From Physcia stellaris (Eukaryota > Ascomycota > Lecanoromycetes > Caliciales > Physciaceae), in NCBI GenBank assembly GCA_018902385.1, contig JABSSW010000020.1, forward strand, positions 627,546-691,545: a stretch of DNA of 64,000 nucleotides. The letters are read 5' to 3'. Of the stretch, positions 38,723 to 51,334 are shown one piece after another. A program made the translations under genes and the position numbers. The notes beneath the pieces are model-generated. The model did no database searches and was not told where the DNA came from. It was given only the letters and a program-made list of their open reading frames with translations. Within the stretch, counting starts at the first letter, position 1. Each line of letters starts with the position of its first letter.

Positions 38723-39956
38723 TGTCACGTTTGATCGTACTTTTTGCTTTTCTTCTTTTCGTATTTATCGTTCGATAACGAATCGCAAAATGTAAAAAAT
38801 AAATGAGTTATCGTGTTAAATCAAGACGAAACAACAACGAAAAAGAACAATCATTTTTTTACAAATCAATAAAACAACAACTTTTGATTTTTTCAAATCA
38901 ATGATTTTTTCAACGTAAAACGAAATAAACGATGACAGAATGAAAAAAATGAATAAACAACTAAAACAACAACATGCTAAACTTTTTCAAATCATGATGT
39001 TCTTTCTAAATGAATGATAAAACGAACGAAAAAAATTGAAACAACAAATAAACACGATTTAGAACTTTTTCAAAATAGTGACTTTTTTCGAGAAGAAATC
39101 AATAGTGAGAAATTCGAAAAACAAACAACTTTTGACTTTTTCAAATCAATACTTTTTCAAAACAGAAATTTTCATGAATATTTTATTGTTTTCGATTTTC
39201 GAAACGATCGATGCGAATCAATTGTTAAACAAATAAATGACGAAATGTTTTTGACAACGTTTGCAAATTGAAATTGAATGAAAAATTTTCGAAAATCAAA
39301 AAACGTGAATCGAAATCGAGAATTTGCGCGAAAAACTTTCGCGAACATGTGTAAATTTTGAAAATTTCGAATTCGATCGTTTTGCAAACAAATGAAATCG
39401 TCGCATTGAAATATGACGTAATGCGATTTTGTATAAAACGATCATTGTTTTCGAAATTGCGTTTATCAAAATTGCGTGAAAAACACGCGCGCAATTGATG
39501 TTGTTGTAAATTTATTGATTTCGACTTTTCAAAAAACATGCAATGTAAATCATTCTCGATGATTTAAAATTTCGAAATATGTGATAAAAAAACGAATCGA
39601 CAATGTCTGAATGCAAATTTCGATTTCTTGATTGAAATTCACTTTTTCTATTTCTTGTTATGTTTTTGTTTTTAATTTTTTTCTTGACGTGATGTTGAAC
39701 AAGATGTAAAATAGCGAAAATCGAAAAATGAATGAAATGTCACGTGAACGATCGATCAAATGTTTCGATCAATGACGATTGACGTGTCGATAAAATAATT
39801 AATTCGTATCGTACATAATTAATTGACGCATTGAAGTGATCATTTGAATAATCGTTTTCGTACATAATTAAATGATCGATTGTCGATAAATGTAAATAAA
39901 TTGAATTGACATTTTTCAATTTTTTTGTTTCAACGCAAAATCGTGTAATTTTTTTT

Positions 39957-40110
39957 TATTGTTTTAACGCGATCGATCGATGAGTTTTTTTCACAATCGT
40001 TTGCTCATTCGCAAAACTGATGATCGAATCTTTGTAAATTTTCTTTATTGTTTTAACGCGATCGAACGATGAATTTTTTTTCATTGTTTTAACGCGATCG
40101 AACGATGAGT
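39957..40110. repeat. Tandem-like repeats at the right end of element B
   Basis: ATTGTTTTAACGCGATCGA followed by [AT]CGATGA occurs three times, at about 39959, 40048 and 40085. Confidence 0.7.
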
Positions 40111-40302
40111 TTTTCTCATTGTCGTTGATTTTCGTAATTCGTATCGTGATCGAACGATGCGATTATGAATGCGAATTCGCGTACGAAAAAATTCAAATTT
40201 TTAAGAACACAACAATTCACGACTTGTCAAGTCGAATTGTTTTGTCAAAACAGTTGCAACATCATTGTCACGAACAGCATACGCTAATTCGAATTCATAA
40301 TT

Positions 40303-40492
40303 TGTTAAACAAACATGAACAATGACTGCATTTAATTGCGTGTAATTTTTAAATACAAACAAATCGAAAATTTTGATATGTGCGATGTCAAAACACTAAA
40401 CTCAATAGAAACGCATTAATTTTTTTTTTTTCGTCAAATTATATCAATTGATTTTTGCGCATTTATCATTGCGAAAATTGTATTTTTCAACA
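40303..40492. repeat. Element B right LTR
   Basis: 190 bp; pairs with 37359-37544. Differences are nearly all C/T or G/A. Confidence 0.88.
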
Positions 40493-41358
40493 TTTACAAG
40501 TTTTTTGTTTGCGAAATCAAGCGAATACATTTTTGTTGTTTGAATTTTGACGTCAAATTTCAATTCGATTGACATTTATTCATTTTTCGAAATTTTCATC
40601 GTAAATTCATTGTCGTTTCACAATTTTGAATAGTTCAACGCAACGTTTGCAAGTTTAGTTCGAGCGTTAACGTCATCGTAAACGATAATTTCAACAGACA
40701 ATATTTTTTTCGCACTAATATTAACATTTGACACGATAAAATTGTTAAAATTGTTTGCAGAATTGATTGAAAAATTGATCAAATTTGAAACGACGAAATT
40801 AATCGCGATCGCATCGTGCAAATTTTCATAGTTAATCGTCATAGTCGCGTCAACTGTCATGATCGAAACATCAAGTTTCAATGTTTGTTTGAATCAATTT
40901 TTAGAAACAAATTTATGAATATTAGCAACTAAATGAGCGTATTTCGAATTAACTAAATAACATTTTTTTTTTCGTATTTTTGTACGAGTTTCAAACGCGT
41001 ATTTTTGAAAATGTAAACATTTTCAGAATTGACGTTGTTCGTTTCAATCATTTCTGTATGTGCATCAATAATATGAAAAAATACGTTTTCATTTTGATTT
41101 AAACGTTCAATTCGCGAAAACGTGAATATAAAATCGCGTTCAGCAAATAAATTATTTTTTTCACGTAACTTGAAAGAAATCGTAAAAGTTGATTTAATTG
41201 ATATTTTAATAATTTCGTTGACACGAGTCACGCGTTTGATTTGTGAATTTGCATTGATGACATTGAATTGTATTTTAATGTTTTTGCAATTTTCGATGAT
41301 AACAATCTGTTTATTTACATTTATATTCATTCGTTTTGAATTCAATATATCATTGTCA
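40493..41358 (-). pseudogene. Element A: Pol N-terminal (protease-adjacent) remnant
   Basis: Piece of element A lying between inserts B and C. A frame at 40953-41345 resembles the segment between protease and reverse transcriptase in fungal Gypsy Pol (ENCKNIKIQFNV, IKRVTRVNEIIKI, ERDFIFTFSR). Degraded. Confidence 0.6.
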
Positions 41359-41619
41359 TTGAAATGTCATGCATTGATATGATACTAATACATAATTACA
41401 CGAAAATATCGAAATGAAAAGCAAATACATGAAAACTCGACAAGACATATGTAAAAGATTGATCATAAACGAAGTTCGATTCTGTCATTCGATGTGATAA
41501 AATAAAAATGTTAATTCTAATGACGATTCTGTCATTCGATGTGATAAGATAAAAATGTTAATTTTAATGATTGATCAGATGTTGATTTCAGATGTTGAAA
41601 TCGATGCACGTTCGTCACA
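41359..41619 (-). repeat. Element C left (3') LTR
   Basis: About 261 bp, GAAATGTCATGCATTGATA at one end and CGTCACA at the other; pairs with 47656-47916. Confidence 0.88.
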
Positions 41620-43630
41620 TTATTTCTCGTTTTCTTTCAACTTCGTTTCGAAACGATAATTTATTGCTTTTTTTTCTCATCGATCGACAAGATACGTGAT
41701 CTTGATGATCTGATTTCTAGAAATGTACAATTCATAACGAATGCGACAGTCGTCGAAGACGTACAGAAATCTGAAATGAAAACGACGAAAACGACGAAAA
41801 CGACGAAAAAGACATGCAAATCTTTCAGAAAACTTGCGTCTGAATGAAGATGTGAAAGAATTATTAAGACATGAAATATGCGAAAATATCGCGTCATTTC
41901 GTATGATGAAAAGACGTCTTTTCTGACAGATTTTTGAGCATGCATGCGAGATTCGTTAGTAAATAATACAAATACAGAGTAAAAAAAAAAAATGAAAACG
42001 TTTTCGAATTTCAATCCGAAATCTGATTGCGAAACATGAGTCGTGATACTTGCGAGTAAATGATATGATAAATCATTTGAAAATATCTGAAATTCAAAAA
42101 TCTTAAAGCAGATTGATCGAAACGAGAAGATTTTTCAATGCTTTGCATTTGATGTCGAATGCAAATTTATGCGAAATATTTGAAATCGAAATCATCGCAA
42201 CTGATAAAAAAACTGATTTGCAATCAATTCGCTGAAAATGCAAACGATAACGTAAATGATAAAATGTAATGAAAACATTAATGTAAACGTTGAATTTTTG
42301 CAACATCAAGTCGATTATACGATGAAATGAGCAATTTCGTCATGTTAATAAAATCAACGCAACAACGATTAACGCATCGATATTTGAACGCATGCGATAA
42401 TCGATGTGTACGATTCATTCAATAAAACATGTATGCAATAAATTTTCTGAAAAGTAAATAGTTTTTGCGAATCTCATAGATAGCTTCGTTGATCATTAGT
42501 AAACAATTAAGAATTTTGTTGAGAATTTTGTTGACTCATTTGTATGTAACATTCTGATTTCAGACAATTGTTTATTCATATATTTTGCATGACATTTATC
42601 TTTTCAGCGTTCAATAAAATCGAACGACAGTTTCTGAAAATGTTTTTGACACGATTCAATTCTTTATGCGTCGTAAGTTCTGATTGTAAACAACGTGAAA
42701 ACGATAGTATCGAAATAAAATCGCAAAAAAACAATAGAGTTCGTCATGAAAATAAACATCTAATGAATAAACGACGTCTATTGACTGATTGTAAACGATA
42801 CAGTTCATTGTTTAATCATTTCTCAAAGCAAATTCATTTTTTCATTTTTTCATCGATTGACGATTCGAAAAGTATCGTTGATTAAAACGTAAATAATTGA
42901 ATCGATCATTGCGAAAATTAAAATGATCGAAACAAATGCAACAAACGTGATCTGAAATCGAAAATGAAAAGAACGACGAAAACGTAAATCGTGATTTGAT
43001 GCAAAAAATGTTTGTCATTTTGTATGATTTGAAATGAACGATTTCTCAAATCGAGTAAAAACAAAAGAAAAACAATGCGAATGAATTTCGCGAACGTATG
43101 TTGTTGAAAATTTTTCGATTTTGAATTTTTCAGATTTTGACTAATCGATATTTTCTGATTGATTGCAGACATGAAATAAAAAATTATTCGTGATTGATGC
43201 AACAAGAAACGTGATTGACGAGATAAACGAATGTCGAAACGTTACGAAAAAGCAAATTTTTCTTGATGTTGACGTAAATCAAACGATTTAGATTTTTCAC
43301 GAAACATGCGACTGAAATCATCAATAGTGAAATAAGATTTGATCGAGCGAAATTGACGAATATCGAAACATTGCTGAGAAGAACGACGATTATAATGCTG
43401 TCGCAAATCAAATGATTTAAATTTTTCATCAAACATGCGATTCAAATCATTCATAATGAGATATGATTTTTGAAAATAAAATTTTTGATGTTTTCGAACG
43501 AAAATTCGAGAAAATGTAAACGAAAAAATAAACGAACATTTGAACGTTGCAATCTTCGTTCGTTTTGATGCAATTTCGAATGTCGCAAAAAGAAAACACG
43601 AACGCGTTGATGCGATGACTGATTCGAAAA

Positions 43631-45614
43631 TTATTGAAAATTAGAATTTTTGACTTTTTGATGTTGCAAAAAAATAAAAAATTTCAACGAAACAAACGAA
43701 ACAAATGAGCAAACGACTGTTGATTTCTTTGCGATTTTGCATGCAAATTCGAATGCGAAAATTCGAAAATCAAAATTTTTGACAAATTTTCGAACATGAT
43801 GTTGACGTATATGCTCGTGAAATTTGTTATTGAAATTGAAAATCTGATTGCAACGTCGACACGTTGTTGTTCTTTTCGTTGATTTTGATTTATGCGAAAC
43901 GAATGACGTTTTTTTGATTTCGCATACGAAATTGACTGCATTGATAAAAAAATGAAAATTGTTGACGAATTGATCAATAACTTTTTCAATTTTTGTTTGT
44001 CTTTGAGATTTTTGATCGATCAATTCGATTTGTTTTTGAATTTTCTGTTCTCGTTGATGTGCACAACGAATGAATTGTTGTTTTAATTTTTGATGTAATG
44101 TTTCATGACACGAAAAAGATTCGAGATAATGCTTTTTGATTGAAAAAACAACGATTCGACAAATAAAACAATTTTTCTTGAAAATTGAAAAAAACGAAAT
44201 AAGCGAAGCAAACGAGCATTGATTTGATTCATTCTCGATCAATTTCGATATAAATTCGAGTGCTCGTAGTTGAATTCGATGATCGACATTCTTTGTAAAA
44301 ACATTTGTTGAATTTTTCGCGATATCGCACGTTAAATTGATTGTATCGTTCGAAAAATAAAAGTTCTTGACGAATTTCAAAACTTCATGATTGCGAATAT
44401 GCTCGTATAATTTTTTGTTAAAGTTGAAATTTTGCTCGCAAAATTTGCAAATTGTTCGAATATTTGTGACTTTTTAATTTGATACGCTTTTCATGAATTT
44501 TGATGTTATCTTGAATGTTTCAATCGAAAAATTCGAACTTTTCGACGAAATGATTTCGAAAGTTATTTGATTTCGTGAAGTTCGTAAAACGAACGTTTCA
44601 ATGACTGTTAATTTCTTCTCGATTTCGCATATTGATTTGATTGTATCGATTGAAAAAAATGAACAAAATTTTGAAAATTTTTAAACAGAAATTTTTTGAA
44701 ATTTTGATTCGAACGTTTGAAAAAATGATGAACTCGACAAAATAATTGAACATTGAATTGATATGTTTTTCATCAATTCTGATAAAGTTTCTGATGTATT
44801 AAACGCGAGAAGCGAATTCATCGATGAAATGACTGTTTCGAAAATCAATGTTGATTCAAATATTTGCTTTGATGTTGCAATAGAAATTTGCAACTCTGTT
44901 CGCAATTTTGACGAATCAGAAAAACGTTGAATAAATGCATTTTTTTGTTGATTCTGATATGTAATCAAATGTAAAAGACGAGAGATATGAACTTTCTGAT
45001 GCAATGACAGTCTCGAAAATCATGACAGATACGAATTTTTGTCTTGATATTGCAATAGAAAGTTTTTGCGAAACAGATGAACATGCAATTATCGACATTT
45101 TTTTTGTTTCACATATCAAATTGATTGCATTGATCGAGAGATGAAAATCTTTGACGAATTTCGAAACTTCGTGAATGCGAATATGTTCGTACAATTTCTT
45201 GTTGAAATTGAAATTCTGTTTGCAAATTTGCAAATCACTCGAACGCATGTGAATTTTTAATTTGATATGTTTTTCATCGATTTTGATGCAGAATTGAATG
45301 CACGTAACTGAAAATTCGAGCATTTTGATGAAACAGATTGCAAAGATGTTTTCGTTTCTGATGTCAGATTTTTTTTTGATGTGACGAAAATCAATGATTC
45401 AACGAGCGTGATGAATGATTTTTTCGATTTCGCACGTTAAATTGATTGTATCGTTCGAGAGAAACGAACTGTTGACATGTTTTTTCGCATGCAGTTCGCG
45501 CACGTGTTCACGAAACTTTTTTTTGAAATTGAAATTTTTCTCGCATCGCATGCAGATTATTCTGAAACAATTAGCTAGTTTTGCAAACGAAACGTCGGCG
45601 AAATCGACTCGCAA
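43631..45614 (-). pseudogene. Element C: array of C2H2-like finger modules
   Basis: At least four related modules: CRRCNQIFNFNNKFHEHIRQ near 43.83 kb, one near 44.43 kb, ICKQNFNFNKKLYEHIR near 45.2 kb and CMRCEKNFNFKKKFREHVR near 45.53 kb. Most are followed by a similar linker (FVKNF..S.DTINLTCEI). The finger resembles the single one in the gag remnant of A (CQSKFYFNNKFHRHLR). Function unknown; degraded. Confidence 0.65.
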
Positions 45615-47655
45615 AATCTCAATTCATTCATTCAAGAATGCTGATTTCATGATGTTTTGTTTATCGTATCAAATATCGAACGTTTGATTTCATAAACATG
45701 TGAACAATAAGTGAAGCAGATTTGACTTTCGATATCGATGCTGACATTGCTGAAAATGTTGCAAAAATTTCGCGATCTCATTGAATCGTCGATTTTCGCA
45801 TGTGAATGTTGAATCGAAAATATCGATATTTTGAAACGTTGATGTTGACTTTGCAATTTTTCGATTTTCAAAGCTTTTGACTTAGTTCGTTTAGCATTTT
45901 TGACTGCGTTGACTTTAGTTTTTTTCGCAATTTTCAGAACATTTGATTTTTGTTGTTCTTGTTGTTTTTGTGAATCAGATGAAGTAAATACTGTTGAACT
46001 CTCGATGATTTCGCATGTGAGTTTCGATGCAGAAATTGAAAAAAAGACGAATTTTGTTGATTTGCAATTGAAAAAAAATGCATTCGTTAAAGTTATATCG
46101 AATTCATGCAGAAAGATGAAATTCGGCTGATTTTTGAATCAATCGAAAACAGAATTTCAAAGACAATCGATCAACAGAGCAAGCAAGTTGACTCTCGATG
46201 TTGATATTGAAATTGTTGAAATCGTTGTAAAATGTCTGTGATTTCGCAAAACACTTCAAATTCTGAATCATTTTGTGTGAGTTTCGGATCGAAAAGATCA
46301 AAAAATGAAAAAATGCAAGTTTGACAATTTCATTCGCTTTCGGATTTTTCGTTTTTGTTGTTTCGAAGTCATCGCGAATGCGAGAAAAAAAGACAATTTG
46401 TTAAAAAATTAAATAAATTCGCAAAACTGATTTTCCGAAATGTAAAATGATTCGAATACTGAATGCTGAGAAGAAATTCTGCAAAAGTGATTTGAATTTT
46501 CTGAATTGAAATGATATTGACTTTATCGCAAAAAATTCGAAAATCAGAACTAATTGCTAAACAAACAGATGTGATTTTGATATGTTCTCAAGCAATTCAA
46601 ATGATGCTGATATCGAATGCTGAAACAAAACGTTTTAAAAGATTTTTGATGTTTCGAATTAAATGATTTTCGATGCAAAATTTCTGAAAACTTGATATTG
46701 AATCTAACATCGAATCAGAAGACAAATGATGATTTGCTAAATAGATAAATAGAAAATCAAAAATTCTCGAATGAAAAAGTGATTGCAATAATAATCGTTG
46801 ATTGAGTGTTCGAAAGTTTTTTGACTCGAGATATTTTGCTTTTCTTGACGTGATATTCAGTTCGCTTCCGAAATTTTCTGATTGAAATATTAAAGCAATC
46901 GAGTAAATAGAAAAAAATGATTGAGTTGTCAATAAAGTAGATACGATTCTGAAAAATTCTCGAAAAAAATAGATGATTCGGATTCGATCGAAAAAACGAA
47001 AATTTTTTCGAAAATTTCTGATCGAATAACGAAATTTCTGATTCGATCGTTGTTTTGAAAAATTGATATTGAATTTATCGAAAATATTGAAAAATGAAAT
47101 GAATTGATGAAAATCAATAAATATGTTTTCGAATTGATTTTCGAGCGAAAAAAATGTTTCGAATATTGATGATCAAAAATCTGATTTCTGATTCTGTCAC
47201 ACGATGTGATGTTGATATGATGTTTTCTGAACTTGATGATTTAGACTTGATTTATTGATATGTAATGATGTCACAAGTGATTTCGAACGTCGTTTTCATG
47301 ATTTGTCGTTAAATGAATGCGTATCAACGTTCGAGAATATCAAACAATCGTCGTTTCGATCACAGTTTACAACTATCTCGTCGTTTCGCTGAGTATCGAA
47401 ATGATTTTTTCGTGAAAATTCACACTCGAAATCTTTGCTTTCTGAAAAGTGATTTGAATGAAGTAGAATTTCGTTGCTCTCATTCAAATCGTTTAGATTT
47501 TCGATTTCACGTGAACAAAATTACGTCGTTCTCGTTGCACGTCTAGAATTTAATTGATGACGTCTTAAATTTTCGCGTTGATTTGAAATCTTGTTTATTG
47601 AATAAGTTGTCGTATTTCGAGCAGCTTGAAAAAATTAAAATGATTTCGATATAAT

Positions 47656-47916
47656 GTGAAATGTCATGCATTGATATGATATTAATACATAATTACACGA
47701 AAATATCGAAATGAAAAACAAATACATGAAAATTCGACAAAACATATGTAAAAAATTTGATCATAAACGAAAGTCGATTCTGTCACTCGATGTGATAAGA
47801 TAAAAATGTTAATCTTAATGATTGATTTTGTCACTCGATGTGATAAAATAAAAGTGTTAATTTTAATGTTTGATCAAATGTTGATTTCAGATATTGAAAT
47901 CGATACGCTCGTCACA
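47656..47916 (-). repeat. Element C right (5') LTR
   Basis: Pairs with 41359-41619. Both copies contain two internal TC[AT]GTCA[CT]TCGATGTGAT-like units. Confidence 0.88.
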
Positions 47917-47921
47917 TGTCA

Positions 47922-49813
47922 AAAAAAATTTTTGTTTTCAATTTTTTCATTATGTAAATTTGTCGAATGAACGTGACGATCGCATTTTCGTCATTAATCG
48001 AAATTTCGAAAATTCGAAAAATTAATGAAATATGATTCGTCGTGATTACAACGACGTTTTCAATGTCGCGAATTTTGAGAAATTTCATAATTTGTCGCGC
48101 ATGAATTTGATAATCAAATATTTTTGCATCAAAAATTTACGATCGATTAAAAATGCATCGCATTCGATATCGACGCACATATCGATGAAAAATTGTTTTA
48201 TGTTTGTTTTCATCGTGACGTAACGTCACGAACGAAATTCGAAATTGAATCGTGTATCGATTTTGACATTTGACTGTATGATAAATGTTTGATAATTATA
48301 AACATTTTTCGTCGACGATGTGTCAAACTTAATCGAAACTGTTTGACACGAACGCAAATGTCGATGAAATTTGTTATTAAAATAAAATTTCGATTGACAA
48401 CGTTTGCGTGAATAAATTTTTGTTTGTTTGATTGAAATATTCAGAAAATATTCGAATGATTCATGAATCACATAATTTTCATTAGATTTCTGAGTTTCGA
48501 AATGCTTTTCGTCATGATATTCATCATTTATCATAAATATCGTTGACGCGTTTTCAATATTCATGTTGTAATCATTTTGATAATTTTTTTCATCGATTGA
48601 ATAATTGTTTTTTGTTTTTTTTTTCGCAAAATACGCTCGTCGATATGATGTTTTATTTTGATTAAACGTTTCATTTTGATTGAAATAAGTATTTTGTTTT
48701 GACGAAAACGAAAATGATGTTGAAAAATCAACAAAATAGTTATTCAAACGTAAAAATTGCGAATATTGAAATTGCGAATCGAACGTGTTTCGATTTTTTT
48801 GAATTTCGTTTTGTTGCGTTTGTTGAAATCGATATTGTTGATTTTCGTATGAACGTTTTTGCATATTTTGTGTCGATTGTTGTCGATTTGAATAATTTGA
48901 TTGATATGAACGCTGTTGAGAAATATAAACGTTATTTTGTTTTTCAAATTGATACGATATCGAATATTGAATTTGACGTGATTGCGAAAAAAATTCATTG
49001 AAATTTTCGTAATTTACACGTTCATTGATAGCAAAAAAAATATTATACGAATCGAATAATGTTGACAACATTGATAATTGAAAACGATAATTGAATTGAA
49101 AACGACGTTCGTTTTCGAAAAAATGATAAAATCGATATCGATTTTCGATGTTTCATCATATTTTTTTTTTATCATCGAATTGTTGAAAAAACTCATTCAT
49201 TGTAATTTTTTCTGTCGATTTAATCAAATCTCGTCGAAATTTCAATTTCAATTCATTGTAAATTAAATACAATTGCGAATAAATTGACATCATTGTCGAT
49301 TTAATATTTTTAATTACAATTTTCGCGAAATCGAATGATTCGCAATGTCGACGAACATTTTTTATCGTGTATTTTTTTTTCGTGATGATCGTCAACGTCG
49401 TTGACGACGATTTTTATAACGTTTTAACAACAAACGTTTTCATTTTTTTACGTCATTTTCGAATTTGATCAATTGTTTTTGATCATCGTTGATTATTTTT
49501 GTGTATCAACGTAACGCGTGATCACGCATGCAATTATAAAAATTTGTTCGAATCACGTCGACATCTTTGAACAACGTCATATTTTTGATTTTTTCAATGT
49601 AAAAATGAACATTTCGAAAATATGTATTTTTGTTCGAATGTTCGATCGAATTGTTTGTGATGACGTTCTTTTTTTCGTATCACGAATCAAAAAATTTTGT
49701 TTTTTAAACATTTCATTTGACGTCATCATCATTGTCAAAAAATTCGATTGAATCTGATAATTCGACGAGTTTTGAAATTTTGTTTGAATATCGTTTCGAA
49801 TATCTGTAATCAA
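47922..49813 (-). pseudogene. Element A: gag remnant with C2H2-like finger
   Basis: Gln/Asn/Ser/Tyr-rich region typical of fungal Gypsy Gag, followed by a C2H2-like segment (RKRCQSKFYFNNKFHRHLRS) seen in Gag-Pol of related fungal elements. Located next to the 5' LTR as expected. Degraded. Confidence 0.7.
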
Positions 49814-50920
49814 TGTTTGAAAAATTTGTCATTGTTGTTGCGTGAATTTCGTGTTTTGTCAATTGTTATTTTCGTTCGTCATATTTGAATTGAATGCGAA
49901 AATAAATTCGATATTTTTGTGTTTCGAGAAATAATATTTAGCGAAACTATGATGTTGTTTCGTCGTTGAAAAAACGACGTCGACGAAATGATTTGAAATT
50001 TACGACGTAAATTTTTCGAAAAATGAACGTAAAAAATATCAAAAAAATATTTGCAATCGTCGATTTTAAATCAAAAATGAATGACGTAATTCGATCATTA
50101 ATTCAATCGAAAAATGATTAATTGTTTCGATACGTTTCGATGACGATCACGAAAATTTTAAAATTTTTGCGAAAACGAGTTTTGTCGACGATTCATTTTG
50201 TTGAATAAACAGTGTTTGTCGAAATTGAATGATTAATAATTGACAACGATGTTGATTTAAAACAATTAATTACAATATTGTTCACAGTAATTTTTGCAAA
50301 TGTATTGACAAAATAAATTGAATCAATTGTATCGATGTAATCGAATAATTCAAACGCAATGCGAATGATTTGTGATGTGAAAACAATCAAAATGATTTAA
50401 ATGAAAATGATATGTCGTATTGAGATTTGAAATAAAATGATGATAAAAAAAAAAAAAAAAAAAATTGAAATTTTCAAGACTTGTTGAACAAATTATTTGT
50501 TGATGAAAAGACAAATGAAATCGTTAAATTGAATTGTTCGAATCAGACAAAAATTCGATGATAAATTAACATTCAAATGCGTCGTCATTGAACGATGACA
50601 ATGCGAATTTTCACGAAAAATCGAAATGTTCTGAATATTTGAATGAGAAATCAGTCGTCTTTGCTGAAAATTGTAAAAAATTGAAAAGATTTGATTGAAA
50701 TTTTTATTTTCAATTAAATATTTGTTGTTGATGATTGATTTCGATCGACACGTCGAATCGAACGAACAATAAAGTTTTCAATAACGACAGCGAAAAGAAT
50801 ATTGATGAACAAATGATTTGCGTACAAAATGCAAAATTGTTCGAAAATTGATACGTTAAAAAACAAAAAATGATGTCGTTTTGTTTACGTACAAATTATC
50901 GTTTGAATGATGTTATCAAT

Positions 50921-51114
50921 TGTTATGCGTAAAATGTGAATTCATTGATTTAGAAACTATGAGCGACAAAATGTCAATTTATGTACAGTAATTGCGAATC
51001 AATTGTTTGATCATCATTCATTTAATATAAAACGACGACAGAATCTTTGTCAAATGTTTTGCAAAAATATTCGATTTAATTTCAAATCATTCAATTTGAT
51101 CTTGTGTCATAACA
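50921..51114 (-). repeat. Element A 5' LTR
   Basis: Partner of 33976-34169. The outer flank at 51115-51119 is TTTGA, identical to the flank at 33971-33975. Confidence 0.93.
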
Positions 51115-51262
51115 TTTGACGACGACGAGAAAATGCAATGAAACGAATTGATCGAATTAAAATTGAAACAAACGAACACAAATAAAAACAAAAAAGAAAT
51201 TTTTATTCGAATATGTCATGATCGATATAATTTTCACGAAATTTTTTTCAAATCGAATCGAT

Positions 51263-51334
51263 TTTTATCAAATGTTTTATCAAATGTTTTATTCAATATT
51301 TTATCGAATGTTTTATCGAATGTTTCATCGAATG
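51263..51334. repeat. 12-bp minisatellite
   Basis: Six tandem units of TTTTATC[AG]AATG with small variation, just outside element A in AT-rich sequence. Confidence 0.85.

Larger units (their letters stand above)
37359..40492. mobile_element. Element B: short fossil LTR element inserted in A
   Basis: Direct LTRs at 37359-37544 and 40303-40492 start TGTTAAACA and end TTCAACA. The flanks TTTAT and TTTAC make a 5-bp target duplication with one C/T difference. Total about 3.1 kb. No reverse transcriptase or integrase recognised, so it is probably non-autonomous (LARD/TRIM-like). It sits in the pol region of A and so is younger than A. Heavily degraded; orientation not determined. Confidence 0.85.
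41359..47916 (-). mobile_element. Element C: fossil non-autonomous LTR element with repeated zinc-finger module
   Basis: LTRs of about 260 bp at 41359-41619 and 47656-47916. TGTCA occurs on both sides (41354-41358 and 47917-47921) as target duplication, give or take one base at the left LTR edge. The element is about 6.6 kb and sits between gag and pol of A. No reverse transcriptase, RNase H or integrase was recognised. Minus-strand frames repeat a C2H2-like finger plus linker. Broken many times. Best described as a large non-autonomous (LARD-like) derivative. Confidence 0.87.
33976..51114 (-). mobile_element. Element A: fossil Ty3/Gypsy chromovirus, interrupted by elements B and C
   Basis: Direct LTRs of 194 bp at both ends start TGTTATG and end CATAACA; TTTGA flanks both sides as a 5-bp target duplication. 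On the minus strand the order is gag, protease-adjacent region, reverse transcriptase, RNase H, integrase, chromodomain, 3' LTR, the order of chromoviruses. Without its two inserted elements it would span about 7.4 kb, normal for the family. It is broken in many places (dozens). The two LTRs differ at six of 194 positions, but hypermutation makes that unusable as a clock. Confidence 0.92.

Noticed and set aside
39900-40120. Spaced repeats suggestive of a CRISPR array
   Set aside because: Only three irregularly spaced units in a eukaryotic repeat element.
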